In this document: positions 42,077 to 51,350 of the stretch, in pieces
Position numbering within the stretch: position 1 is the first letter of the stretch
Layout: each line of letters begins with the position of its first letter
Source of the DNA: SSC4 sp964642445
Lineage (GTDB): Bacteria; Chloroflexota; Anaerolineae; SSC4; Amarolineaceae
DNA length: 64,000 nucleotides
Direction of reading: 5' to 3'
Assembly: GCA_964642445.1 (NCBI GenBank)
Contig: CAZXQZ010000001.1
Coordinates: 1 to 64,000 of the forward strand
Translations under genes and position numbers: made by a program
The notes under the pieces: model-generated
Told to the model about the DNA's origin: nothing
Database searches by the model: none
What the model saw: only the letters and a program-made list of their open reading frames with translations

Positions 42077-42096
42077 TCTGCCTGGAGGTGTGACCC

Positions 42097-43338
42097 ATGG
42101 CTCGTTCAACCACGTCAGCTTACTTCATTGCCGCAGCCCTCTACCTGGTGTTTGCCTTGTTGACTGTGTTGGCCTACGCGCTGGCCCAGTTTGGCTGGAT
42201 CGGGACGATTCCCAACCTGTACTGGCTGCGCATGCATGCCCTGACGATTGGTGTTCTGGCGCAGGCGCTGCTGGGCGTTCTGCCGGCGCTGTCTGCCCAA
42301 CGGCTGCGCAGTCCGGCACCGCCGCGGTGGGTGCTGTGGACGGTTTTTGTACTGCTGAACAGCGGCCTGCTGCTGCTCGAAATCGGCCAGGTGAGCGTGA
42401 CAGCCGGGCCGATCCACAGCGGCGGCATGCTGCTGCTGGCGGCGGTCACGGTCGAAGTGGGACTGCTGCTGTGGCTGTGGCGGCGGGCCGCGGCCCCGCG
42501 CCCGCTGGTGGCCGGCTTCTACCTGGCTGCGCCCTCGTTCCTGCTGCTGGGCGTGCTCATGGCGCTGACCCTACTCCTCGGCTGGTGGTCGCCCGCGGGC
42601 TACCAGGCGACGAAAGAGTCACACATCCACGCCAACATCTTCGGCTTTACCGGCCTGGCGATTGCGGGGCTGGTCCTGGACCGGCTGCCGGCCCTGTTTG
42701 GGCGCACCCTGGCGCGCCCGCAGTGGATCAGGCCGATCTTCTGGCTGATGCTGATCGGTGCATTGGCCCTCTGGCTGGGACCCTACATCGGCGTCATCCC
42801 GATCATGGGCGGTGGTTTGCTGCTCTACGTGGCGGGCACCGTGCTCATGCTGGCCAACTTCTTCATCACCACGCACCGGCCGCACTCCGTACGCATCGTC
42901 AACGGTGCCCACGTCCTTCTCAGCTACCTGTGGATCGCCGCACCGGTGATAGCGACGCTGGGTTATGTCCTGTTGGGTCCCGATCGTATATCGCTGGCTA
43001 CGCTCGAAGCCGGGGTGACGCAGGGGCTCGTCTATGGCTGGATCTTGCAGCTGGTGCTGGCGCTGCTGCCAGTGGCGGTACTGCGCTTCCGCACGGGCGA
43101 AATGCGGCGCGTCATCGACAAACACGAAGGGAGCTGGTTCACCCTGCTGCTGCTCAACGGCGCGGTGGCGGTGGTGTGGCTGGCCAGCATCTTTTTGCCC
43201 TGGACCGTTGCCGCGCCCCTGGTGGCGATTGGCTACCTGCTGGTGATCGTGGCAACGCTGCCAGCGCTGCTGATTCTGTGGCGGGCGTTCCGCACACCGC
43301 AGGCCGTTGCTGCGCCAGTCGCGAGTGCCCCAACCTGA
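42097..43338 (+). CDS. Polytopic membrane protein, heme-copper oxidase subunit I / NnrS-like
   Basis: This 413-aa protein has about 12 hydrophobic helices. Conserved His-containing helices WLRMHALTIGVLAQALLG and ESHIHANIFGFTGLAIAGL resemble those in cbb3-oxidase subunit I and NnrS-like proteins, where His residues bind haem or metals. It is shorter than CcoN and lacks an obvious full ligand set, so it is not a complete oxidase by itself. The Crp/Fnr regulator upstream and the cupin downstream suggest a response to NO, oxygen or another redox signal. A GGAGGTG ribosome-binding site lies before the ATG. Confidence 0.6.
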   Translation: MARSTTSAYFIAAALYLVFALLTVLAYALAQFGWIGTIPNLYWLRMHALTIGVLAQALLGVLPALSAQRLRSPAPPRWVLWTVFVLLNSGLLLLEIGQVSVTAGPIHSGGMLLLAAVTVEVGLLLWLWRRAAAPRPLVAGFYLAAPSFLLLGVLMALTLLLGWWSPAGYQATKESHIHANIFGFTGLAIAGLVLDRLPALFGRTLARPQWIRPIFWLMLIGALALWLGPYIGVIPIMGGGLLLYVAGTVLMLANFFITTHRPHSVRIVNGAHVLLSYLWIAAPVIATLGYVLLGPDRISLATLEAGVTQGLVYGWILQLVLALLPVAVLRFRTGEMRRVIDKHEGSWFTLLLLNGAVAVVWLASIFLPWTVAAPLVAIGYLLVIVATLPALLILWRAFRTPQAVAAPVASAPT

Positions 43339-43376
43339 GAAAAAACGCAAAAAAAACGTCAAAAATGGAGGTTGTG

Positions 43377-43703
43377 ATGATACAAGAAGGGGCAGGTAGC
43401 GCCGTTTATTACCCACAAACCACAGCTCTCGCCGTCTTCAGTCCGGACGGACCGCAGCCACAGTTCCTTGTAGACAGCACGCAGCTGCGCGTCGTCCTGG
43501 CGGGACTGGAAGCTGGCCAGGAGATTCCCAGCCATCCCGAAGGGCTGGCGGTGTATCACTTCCTGGAAGGCAGCGGTGACATGTTCGTCAACGGTCAGAC
43601 GCTGCCCGTCGGTCCAGGTGCCACGGTGATTGCGCCCCGGGGCAGCGCACGCGGGATGCATGCGGCGACGCGTCTGGTGTTTCTGGCGGCCAAAGCACAG
43701 TAG
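43377..43703 (+). CDS. Small cupin-domain protein
   Basis: This 108-aa single-domain cupin has the two motif regions in relaxed form: IPSHPEGLAVYHFLEGSGDMFVNG and LPVGPGATVIAPRGSARGMHA. Cupins of this size bind a metal and act as small enzymes or sensors. The ATG at 43377 is chosen because GGAGG lies five bases upstream; a Met at 43365 overlaps that site. It follows the membrane protein gene by 38 bp and is probably cotranscribed. Substrate is unknown. Confidence 0.8.
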   Translation: MIQEGAGSAVYYPQTTALAVFSPDGPQPQFLVDSTQLRVVLAGLEAGQEIPSHPEGLAVYHFLEGSGDMFVNGQTLPVGPGATVIAPRGSARGMHAATRLVFLAAKAQ

Positions 43704-43831
43704 ACACTATCCAATCCCCGGTCCGGGTATTCCCACCCCGGACTTAGGCAAGGTGTTGCCTCGGTCACCGAGTTACTCGTACCACTGGGAGCACCGTGCG
43801 CAAACGGGACAGATTCACAGGCATGACGTGG

Positions 43832-44410
43832 TTAGTTCTGCCCTCCGGGCACCGGACTTGCCGATAGTCCTGCCCCACCACCCGACTCGTACCCAAACGA
43901 CCCGCTGTCCGCTTTCACCGTCAGGTAAATGGCCTCCAGGTCACCCCACGTCATATCCGGGTTGATCACGGCCAGGGCCTTGCCCTCGACGGCAAATTCG
44001 CCGGCCTGGGGGAAGGCGATCGTCACGGCCAGGCGCACCGGTGTGTCCACCGCCACATCACCCTGCCAGGTCGTTTCACCATCCAGCAGCTGCGCACCCG
44101 GCGGCAGGGTAATCGTGGCGGTCGTGCCGGGAGCGTCCTGGTACGCCTTCACCTCCATTGTCACTTCGACCGCTTCGCCGACCTTCGGCGCCTTGGGCAT
44201 GCTCAACGTCACGACCAGCGGCGTCGACGGGGCATCGTCGGGCCGGCCGGGTGGGGGTGCGGTTTGCAGGGTGGGCGTGGGTGCCACTGGGCTCGCCACC
44301 GGCACCGGCGTCTCCATGACCGTCGAAACGCCGAACACTGTGCAGCCAGGCAAGACCATGCCGGCGATGGCTGTCACGAGCATAATACCGATCAGATGCT
44401 GCGTTTTCAT
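43832..44410 (-). CDS. Lipoprotein sharing a beta domain with the neighbouring metallopeptidase
   Basis: This 192-aa protein has a signal peptide and lipobox (MVLPGC), a Pro/Thr-rich linker, and a single beta-sandwich domain at about 65-170. The domain (VGEAVEVTMEVKAYQDAPGTTATITLPPGAQLLDG, then GEFAVEGKALAVINPDMTWGDLEAIYLTVKA) parallels residues about 75-190 of the 44567-46456 product. The fold seems to be a CARDB/DUF11-like sandwich. It would be anchored on the outer face of the membrane. A GGGAGGT site lies seven bases before the ATG. Function is unknown, but the two genes may act together. Confidence 0.7.
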   Translation of the reverse strand: MKTQHLIGIMLVTAIAGMVLPGCTVFGVSTVMETPVPVASPVAPTPTLQTAPPPGRPDDAPSTPLVVTLSMPKAPKVGEAVEVTMEVKAYQDAPGTTATITLPPGAQLLDGETTWQGDVAVDTPVRLAVTIAFPQAGEFAVEGKALAVINPDMTWGDLEAIYLTVKADSGSFGYESGGGAGLSASPVPGGQN

Positions 44411-44489
44411 GTGAGACCTCCCGTTTCAACTGCATTCAAGACGGGTTCGGCACCGGCTTTGTTCCACGAACAGCCATTTGCAGAATGAC

Positions 44490-44522
44490 AGAAGTCCGGC
44501 TTCGGTCAGAAGCCGGACTTCT
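44490..44522. terminator. 14-bp hairpin between two secreted-protein genes
   Basis: The perfect arms AGAAGTCCGGCTTC and GAAGCCGGACTTCT flank a five-base loop. It follows the stop of the minus-strand metallopeptidase-like gene, so it may end that transcript, though the T-run is poor. Confidence 0.55.
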
Positions 44523-44566
44523 CGTGCTACCTCCTGGTTTTGGGGGAACCAGTTACCAGGTTCAGA

Positions 44567-46456
44567 TTAGTCGTGCGTAAAGCTCGGGATCGAGTTCAGG
44601 TGACCCACGCGGTGCGGGGCGTACCGGGGGTATGCCCGGCTCTCCCAGGCGTTCGAGAACGAATCGGTCACACCGTCCAGGGTCACGAAGACCTTGTCAT
44701 CCTGGTCGTAGAAGAGATCCCAGACGGCGTCGAACATGCCGGCGGCACGATCATCACCGCCGCAGGCTGCGACGTAGGCATCGGCCCCGAACCCGCTCAC
44801 CGACCCGAAGGAGATGTCGAACGGATCCATGAGGTCGATCAAGACACCACCGACACGCCCTTCGACACGCCCACCGTCGTCCCAGTTGGCCGTGGTGCAG
44901 GTCGGCGTTTCCAGGTTGAGCGAGGCACCGCTCGGCCAGGTGTAGACCGGGTTGCCGTCAGCGGCGGCGACGATGGCGTAGGTCCAGCCTTCACTCAGCG
45001 CGCAGCCCTTACCGCTGACACCGTTGATGAAGTGGGGCGAGGGGCAGTCGCTGATCGGCCAACCGGTGTAGATGTCGTCCATGTAGCTGTGGTTGGCCTC
45101 GTGCACCACGGTGTCACGGGAAGCGGCGTCGGCGTCCTTCAGGTGCACCTTGCCGTCACTAAAGCGGTAGTAGGTGCCATCGTTGCCGCCGGTCTGCCAC
45201 AGGACCCAGACTTCACCGGGGCTGCCGCCCATACCTTCCAGCACGGCATGTTCCCGCACGAAGCGCAGCGAGCGATACAGGTCGTTGAAGATGCGCACCG
45301 AGCGATCGTTGCCGGCACCACCACCGCACCACCACAGGCCGTAGTTGACGTTAGCGGCGACGTTGTTGGTCGTGTTGGTCTGGCAGTTGTAGATCGCGTT
45401 GCCGTACGTCGTCACACGGTAGCGGCTCGACCGGTACAGCAGAACCCGGAAGTAGACGTCGATGGTGCCACCTTCGTCGCTATCCGCGTTGTTCACGGTG
45501 AAGGTGCGGCAGCCGTCGTTGTAGTTGGTGAAACCAGTGGCCAGCAGATCGTCAGGGCCGTTATCGTTGTCCCACAGTTCGAGGCGGGCATCGCGCAGGC
45601 GGGGCTGGCTGCCGTCACGATCGCTGCCCAGGCGCCAGCAGATCGAGATGTTGACGTTGGCATTGGGGGTGGCCACATTGTCTTCCAGGGCATCTTTACC
45701 CGGCCCAGGGCGGTCAGGCAGCGGCTGATCGGCCAGCGGGCCAGCCTCTTCGGCCGGCTCGTCGACGATCGCCGGGGCCTCTGCGTCCATGGCTTCCATG
45801 GACTCAACCATCGCTTCGCTCACTTCGGGTGCCACCGCTTCGGCCTGGCCGGCGGCCAGTTCGAGCTGGTTACCCGAAGCAAAACCTTCCATGCTCTCGG
45901 TCTTGCCCACGGTCACGAAGAGGGTGTCCATGTCGCCATAGATCATGTCTTCGCTGATGGTGCTCAAGGCACGACCGGTGATGGCATACTCGCCCGGCTC
46001 CTTAAAAACCACCTGCGTCGTCAGCTCGCGGGTCTCACCCTCGGCCATGTCCATGGTGGCTTCGGTGAGCCCTTCCAGCATCTCGGCCCCCGCTGGCAGC
46101 TCGATTTTGCTCTGCGTGGCGGCGGCGGCGCGGTAGGCGTGGACCTGCAATGATACGGTGAACGGTTTACCCAGTTGCGGCAACTCACTGGCCTGCAAAC
46201 GCACGGCAAGCGGTGTCGAGCCCGGGGTCAGGATGTCCGCAGGGGTTTCGCGTATGACACCAAAGCTGGCATCGTCCTTGCCATAGGGCACGTCGGCCCG
46301 GATTTCGCGGACGGCCTGGTTGGCGCGGCCCGCATTGGCATTGTTACCGGCGTCGCCACTCACCTGGGCGAAGGCCGGTCCGACTGCACTGGTCGCAATG
46401 GATGCCAGCAGTGCCGCCGAGACCAACAAACGTGTAACAACCTGTCGTCGTAACAT
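44567..46456 (-). CDS. Secreted protein with putative HEXXH zinc-metallopeptidase domain
   Basis: This 629-aa protein has a signal peptide (residues 1-30), a beta domain at about 75-190 like that of the neighbouring lipoprotein, an Ala/Glu/Pro linker, and a C-terminal catalytic-type domain. Near residue 450 it has VVHEANHSYMDD, an HEXXH zinc motif, and near 485 LSEGWTYAI, which supplies a plausible third ligand Glu. Many cysteines (ISDCPSPHF, GKGCALSEG) suggest disulfides. A secreted zinc peptidase is the simplest reading, though no known peptidase family was matched. GAGGAG lies before the ATG. The gene follows the large adhesin gene in the same direction. Confidence 0.65.
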   Translation of the reverse strand: MLRRQVVTRLLVSAALLASIATSAVGPAFAQVSGDAGNNANAGRANQAVREIRADVPYGKDDASFGVIRETPADILTPGSTPLAVRLQASELPQLGKPFTVSLQVHAYRAAAATQSKIELPAGAEMLEGLTEATMDMAEGETRELTTQVVFKEPGEYAITGRALSTISEDMIYGDMDTLFVTVGKTESMEGFASGNQLELAAGQAEAVAPEVSEAMVESMEAMDAEAPAIVDEPAEEAGPLADQPLPDRPGPGKDALEDNVATPNANVNISICWRLGSDRDGSQPRLRDARLELWDNDNGPDDLLATGFTNYNDGCRTFTVNNADSDEGGTIDVYFRVLLYRSSRYRVTTYGNAIYNCQTNTTNNVAANVNYGLWWCGGGAGNDRSVRIFNDLYRSLRFVREHAVLEGMGGSPGEVWVLWQTGGNDGTYYRFSDGKVHLKDADAASRDTVVHEANHSYMDDIYTGWPISDCPSPHFINGVSGKGCALSEGWTYAIVAAADGNPVYTWPSGASLNLETPTCTTANWDDGGRVEGRVGGVLIDLMDPFDISFGSVSGFGADAYVAACGGDDRAAGMFDAVWDLFYDQDDKVFVTLDGVTDSFSNAWESRAYPRYAPHRVGHLNSIPSFTHD

Positions 46457-46633
46457 TGGTGTTCTCCTCTGAATCAGCGAACCTGGAATACATTTGAAAC
46501 GCGATGCTTTGTGTTTACCCCGGGGGGGTGTGTTGGGTGCGCTTCTGTGATACTAAACGCATCGGCAAACGTTTTTCCGGTGTGCCTGCGACAAATGTCG
46601 ATCAGGAATTTGGGATAACCAGACCGCCAACGA

Positions 46634-49600
46634 TCAACGCCAACCGCGCCGTTTGTTCCACCGGCGAAGGGCCAGACCCAACCCCGCGCCCAGCGCCGCA
46701 ATCGTCAGCCATCCAGCCCACGGCAGTACCGTGTGGTCGGCTGTGATCCTCAAACCGCTCAAACCTACCGCAGTGGGCGGCTCAACCGTGACGGTAGCGC
46801 TTGCCACGGCGGAAGCCAAACCCGGCGGATCGGCATGCGTCGCCGTCCAGGTTGCGGTGTTGACTGTCGTTTCGGTGATGTTCGCCGTCGCCGTGACGAA
46901 GGTGCTGGCGCCGGGCAACAGCTCGTACGCGAAGTTGTTGAGAATGCCCCCCAGCTGTGTGTCAACCAGGCTGTGCGTTGACAGCGTGATGTTGCCGGTG
47001 TTTTGTACGGTGAAACAGTAGGTGACGTCGACCCCGCCGGGCGGCACGATGATACTGCTCGTCGTGGCGCACGTCAGCGGGCTCAGACCCACCGTCTTGG
47101 TCAGAACCACGCTGAACTGCGGATTGCACACCGGATTCGTGGGGTCGCTCGGCGGCACGGTGATCGTGACGGGCGGTGCGCTGGCGGAGTTTTCCAACGG
47201 TACCCAGGCCTCCGGCACGATCGAGGCCGTCACCGTGTTTTGCAGCGTCGCCGTGATCGGGGCACAGCGGTCGGGAACGATCGCCACGTCGCACGTGACT
47301 GTCTGACTACCCGCAAGCCCCGCCCCCAGGTTGGCGGGTGCAGGCGTCGAGCAGCTCACGAGGCCAGGCATGATACTGGGTGTGTCGGTGAAGGTGAGCG
47401 CCGCGGCGATGATGTTGGTGTTGGTATAACCCACCGTGTAGCCGACCTGGCCCACACCCCCTGGCAGCGTGACACTGGTCGGTCCATCAACCGATTTGCT
47501 CAGCAGCATCGCCAGCGGCAGCAGATGGTTGGTGAAGGTACATTCGACCGTCTCGTTGGGTTCGAGCTGGATCGTGGCCGTGCGTGTGCCCACGTCGGGT
47601 GTGCTGGGCACGGTGCTGCCACTGTCATCACAGACCAAAGCAATCAGGAGCGCGCCCGCTGCCGGGTTATCCTCGGTCACGGTGTAGGTTCCGGGTGTCA
47701 CCGTGAGCATCTCTTCGGTCTGGCCATCGTCGAGCGTGAAGCTGGTGTGGCCTGGAATGTTGGAAGTGAAAGCAAAGCCCGTGCCGCCCGCCGGCGCTGT
47801 AACCTTGTGGATGCGGATAATCCCCGCCTGGAGCGGCGTACAGGTTGGATCATCGGCCGTACCGGTGGCCGGGTCATCGGTCAGCACCGTGGCGAAGTTG
47901 TTGCCGGACACCGAGCCCTGGTTGCACACCTGGCTGGCGATGGGCGGCGGTGCATCGATGACCACGTCGAATACGATGGTAATCCGTTTGCCGGCGGGCA
48001 GGGTGAACGGGCCGACCTGGGCGTCCAGCACTGCGGGTGCCATCGCAGGGCGAGCGGCCGTGGCGGGATCAAACAATCCAATCTCACTGGTCGCAGCAGC
48101 CGGTTGTGACGGGCGCGCCTTCTGGCCCTGCGCAGCCGGCTCCTGGCTGAGTCGCAGCCGAGCCGGTGAACCCGCCGCACCCGGCGGAGCCAGAAGCACG
48201 GTGGCACAGGTTCCAGCACTGGCGGTGCCATCCAGGAAAGCGGAGTTGGTGGGCGTATTGCCGTTGTTGTTCCAGGTGATGTCGATATCGCCTGTCCAAC
48301 CCTGGAGTTGAGCGATCCCAGCAGGATCGCCGGTGCCAGCCACCGGGTTACCGACGTAGAAGGCATCGCCATAGAACGGCGCCCCAGTTGCCGTGTTGTT
48401 GACGACGTTGCCGCACAGGGTGTTGCCGTAGTTGATGTAGAACTGGATGTTGGCATCGGCGGTGTTGGTGACGTCGACCTGGTTGTTGTTGACGGTGGCC
48501 TGGATGTTGGCCAGACCGGTAGCTCCCAGTACCCCGCGTCGTGCCCGGATATCGATCCCGGCCAGGCCAGTGCCAGCAATGGCATTGATGTCATTGTTGG
48601 CGATATTGATCGTGATCGTCGGATTGGCGTTGGTCGTTACTTCGCCAATCACGCGGATACCGGCACCGACCGTCGAGCCGTTGAGTGTGTTGCCACTCAT
48701 GGTTCCCACGGCGCCGCCACCGCCCGAGACAAACAGGTTGATATTGTGGCTGCGCATCGAGTTGAAGGTCGAGTTGGTCACACCGAAGTTCAGATCGGCC
48801 GTGTCGCGTGCGGCCAGATCGACGCCAAAATTGCCGACCTGGTTCGCGATACCGGTAATGGTGTTGTTGTTGCCCAGGTTGGCGGTCACGGTGCTTATAT
48901 CCTCGGCATGGGCCTTCAGCTGGACACCGTGGTTCTGTGAAAACGTGCTGTTCTGCACGGTCAGGTTGATCGTGGCATTCTGGCCGCCGGCACTGCCGCC
49001 AATCACGTGGAAGCCGTCTTCCAACACGGCGTTGTTGAACGTCGAGCTATTGACCGTAATCGTGGTACTGCCGCGGTTGTTTTCGACCAGCACGTTGCGC
49101 GACCGCGACCCGCTGATATTCACCGTGGTCCACGGGTTGGTGCCCAACAGGTTGATGATGTGCAGACCGTTTTCTTTGTTTTCGTTGCCGATGTTGCTGC
49201 CTGTGATCGTCGTCAGGCTCAATCCAGTGACGTTGTTGCCGTTGATGCCGTGCTGCACGCTGCCGTTGATGACCAGGTTGTTCAGCACGACGTTGGTCGC
49301 ATCGACCAGGTAGACCGGCGCGTTGCAGCCCAGGTTGGTGCCAGCCGGTTCGTCGGTACAGGTTGGTGTGTTGGGCGCGACGTCCTGCACCAACGTCGCG
49401 TTGGTCAGGTTCATATTCTTCAGGGTGACATTCTGGGCGTTGGTAACTTCGACGCCGCGTTTGTTGATGTTCTGCAGGGTGCCACCGCTGCCCGCTGTCG
49501 TGCCGCTGCCGCTCACGGTGAAGCTGCCGGTGCCGGTATTGTTCAGCACGATGCCCTTGTCACCGCCGTTGGCCGATACGCTCAACCAGGTGACGCCGCT

Positions 49601-51031
49601 GGCGCCGATGGTGGTGTTGCTGATCTCGATGGCCACGCTGTTGGTGGTGCTGGCCGTATTGGCCGCGCCCGTCACGTTAAGGGTTCCGGCGCTGCTGGCC
49701 AGCAGACCCCGCTGCCCGCTGGTGGAAAGCGTCAGGCCATTGAACGTGAAGGTGGTGCCGCTGCTGTTCAGCAGACGAATGGCATCGTTGGCCGGCCCGC
49801 TAATTGCTGTCGCACCGGTGGTGAAACTGCCGGTGACGTTTTGCACATCGATGCCACGGCGCCCGCCGGTCGTGCCGCTCGACGCCAGGCTATCGAACGC
49901 GACGGCCAGGGTGCCGGTATTCAGATCGACGATCTGGCCGCTGCCGTTGATCGTCACGGTGGCCACCGTCAAAGTCCCGAAGCTGCTGCCCTTGATGCCG
50001 GCCCCGGCCGTATTGCCGATCGTCAGCCCCTTGACTGAATTGCCGGTGCCAAGGGTGATGCTGTCGCCGGCGCCGTTCACCAAGAAGGGGTTGCTGGTAG
50101 CCGTGGGCAACGACGGGCTGTGCGGTGGCACGGTGAGGCCGGCCGCAGTCACCAGGTCGACACCCTGACCGATCAGCTGCTGGTTGGCCAACAGGGTGAT
50201 GCCGCTGTCGTAGTTAGTACTGCTGCCGTCGCCACGGTAGATGAAAATCACATCGCCGGCCTGGTCCGCCGCCAGCGCTGTATAATTGGCGATGCTGTCG
50301 AAGGGTGTGGCGAGCGTGCCACTCCCCGGACCGGCTGCCGTGTTGTTGATGAACCAGATCACCGGGCCCACCTGGATGGTTACCTGGCCCGTGCTGTTGG
50401 GGGTGAGGGGGTCGTTGTCGGTCAGCGTGTAGCTGAAGCTGTCGCTGCCGCGGAAGCCGGGCGCCGGTGTATAGGTGAAGCTGCCATTCGCCGCGACGCT
50501 GACCGTGCCGCCGTTGGTGCTGGTAGGACTGAATGAGGTTACGGCCAGGCTGACCACGTTGTCGGGGTCTATGTCGTTGGCCAGCACACCGCTGCCCGCC
50601 GGCACCGAGATCCCCACGTTGCCCAGGGAAGCATACGCGTCGTCGAACGCCACCGGTGCGGTGTGCAGGGTGCCCGAGAGGGTTGTATTGGGGTCCGGCG
50701 TATCGCTGAAGATCACCCCGCTGGCATCGGTGTCGCCGCTGTTGGTGATGACCACCGTGTAACGAATCGTGTCGCCGGGTGTGGGGCCACCGCTGTTGTC
50801 GGCGTCATTCTGAAGGAGATCGGTTTTGGTGGCGTCGAGGGTCACGACGGCTGGCGCAGCGCCGGTGACGGTGGGTTGGGCCGCCGATTCGGCACTACCA
50901 TTGGCTATGAGCTCGTGTGGGCTCGCAGACACGGATGGTAACGGTGCTGGAGACAGCATGAACAGCAGCATCACAACGAGCAGGCCACGCAGGCAGCCGG
51001 CGAAAGGACGCTGAATGAGGGATCGAGTCAT
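46634..51031 (-). CDS. Giant surface adhesin-like protein: Ig-like, right-handed beta-helix, DUF11-like domains
   Basis: This 1465-aa protein has a signal peptide (residues 1-41). A DUF11-like segment follows (TDLLQNDADNSGGPTPGDTIRYTVVITNSGDTDAS), then a cadherin/Big-type Ig domain (about 137-227, VLANDIDPDNVV, SFTYTPAPGFRGSDSFSYTLTDND). A long beta-helix region (about 230-930) is rich in N-x-T/V repeats. The C-terminal half holds SpaA/DUF11-like modules with CNQGSVSG and ECTFTN motifs. It ends with a TM helix and a basic tail (LPWAGWLTIAALGAGLGLALRRWNKRR), a membrane or sorting anchor. The ATG at 51031 has AAGGAG eight bases upstream. The gene follows the DUF6916 stop by 16 bp, so it is probably in the tail-collar operon. 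Confidence 0.85.
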   Translation of the reverse strand: MTRSLIQRPFAGCLRGLLVVMLLFMLSPAPLPSVSASPHELIANGSAESAAQPTVTGAAPAVVTLDATKTDLLQNDADNSGGPTPGDTIRYTVVITNSGDTDASGVIFSDTPDPNTTLSGTLHTAPVAFDDAYASLGNVGISVPAGSGVLANDIDPDNVVSLAVTSFSPTSTNGGTVSVAANGSFTYTPAPGFRGSDSFSYTLTDNDPLTPNSTGQVTIQVGPVIWFINNTAAGPGSGTLATPFDSIANYTALAADQAGDVIFIYRGDGSSTNYDSGITLLANQQLIGQGVDLVTAAGLTVPPHSPSLPTATSNPFLVNGAGDSITLGTGNSVKGLTIGNTAGAGIKGSSFGTLTVATVTINGSGQIVDLNTGTLAVAFDSLASSGTTGGRRGIDVQNVTGSFTTGATAISGPANDAIRLLNSSGTTFTFNGLTLSTSGQRGLLASSAGTLNVTGAANTASTTNSVAIEISNTTIGASGVTWLSVSANGGDKGIVLNNTGTGSFTVSGSGTTAGSGGTLQNINKRGVEVTNAQNVTLKNMNLTNATLVQDVAPNTPTCTDEPAGTNLGCNAPVYLVDATNVVLNNLVINGSVQHGINGNNVTGLSLTTITGSNIGNENKENGLHIINLLGTNPWTTVNISGSRSRNVLVENNRGSTTITVNSSTFNNAVLEDGFHVIGGSAGGQNATINLTVQNSTFSQNHGVQLKAHAEDISTVTANLGNNNTITGIANQVGNFGVDLAARDTADLNFGVTNSTFNSMRSHNINLFVSGGGGAVGTMSGNTLNGSTVGAGIRVIGEVTTNANPTITINIANNDINAIAGTGLAGIDIRARRGVLGATGLANIQATVNNNQVDVTNTADANIQFYINYGNTLCGNVVNNTATGAPFYGDAFYVGNPVAGTGDPAGIAQLQGWTGDIDITWNNNGNTPTNSAFLDGTASAGTCATVLLAPPGAAGSPARLRLSQEPAAQGQKARPSQPAAATSEIGLFDPATAARPAMAPAVLDAQVGPFTLPAGKRITIVFDVVIDAPPPIASQVCNQGSVSGNNFATVLTDDPATGTADDPTCTPLQAGIIRIHKVTAPAGGTGFAFTSNIPGHTSFTLDDGQTEEMLTVTPGTYTVTEDNPAAGALLIALVCDDSGSTVPSTPDVGTRTATIQLEPNETVECTFTNHLLPLAMLLSKSVDGPTSVTLPGGVGQVGYTVGYTNTNIIAAALTFTDTPSIMPGLVSCSTPAPANLGAGLAGSQTVTCDVAIVPDRCAPITATLQNTVTASIVPEAWVPLENSASAPPVTITVPPSDPTNPVCNPQFSVVLTKTVGLSPLTCATTSSIIVPPGGVDVTYCFTVQNTGNITLSTHSLVDTQLGGILNNFAYELLPGASTFVTATANITETTVNTATWTATHADPPGLASAVASATVTVEPPTAVGLSGLRITADHTVLPWAGWLTIAALGAGLGLALRRWNKRRGWR

Positions 51032-51047
51032 GGTGTAGCTCCTTATC

Positions 51048-51347
51048 TTACGAAAAAATGGCTTCGTAGCGCATGCCATCGGGGGCCGGCCCCAACGGCA
51101 CCAGAAAAAGCTCCAGCCAGCCCATCTCGGCATGGTGCAGGGTGTGGATACCTTGAGGTAGATAGGCGTCCGTACGGTCGTGCCGAAAAATCAGTGAAAA
51201 CGGTTGGCGTCGCTTGTCGGACGGCGCCGCACCCCATGCGGTAACCTCCACCAGCTCCAAATCGAGCGTATCACCGCCGGCCAACAAGACCGAAAAATGC
51301 TGGTGCAGGTGTCCGGTGAAATCCGATTTTTGCAGTGTCTCGAGCAC
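51048..51347 (-). CDS. DUF6916-like protein
   Basis: This 99-aa protein fits the DUF6916 layout as I know it: FTGHLHQHFSVLLAGGDTLDLELVEVTA, then PFSLIFRHDRTDAYLPQGIHTLHHAEMGWLELFLVPLGP and a final YEAIFS. Members are small proteins often encoded near tail-collar (microcystin-dependent) proteins; their role is unknown. The start is three bp after the acetyltransferase stop and its stop is 16 bp before the adhesin start, which places it in the surface operon. Confidence 0.75.
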   Translation of the reverse strand: MLETLQKSDFTGHLHQHFSVLLAGGDTLDLELVEVTAWGAAPSDKRRQPFSLIFRHDRTDAYLPQGIHTLHHAEMGWLELFLVPLGPAPDGMRYEAIFS

Positions 51348-51350
51348 GTT

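Noticed and set aside
44540..46153. Long plus-strand frame opposite the secreted metallopeptidase-like gene
   Set aside because: Minus-strand product has a signal peptide, HEXXH and ribosome-binding site; the plus-strand frame has none of these.
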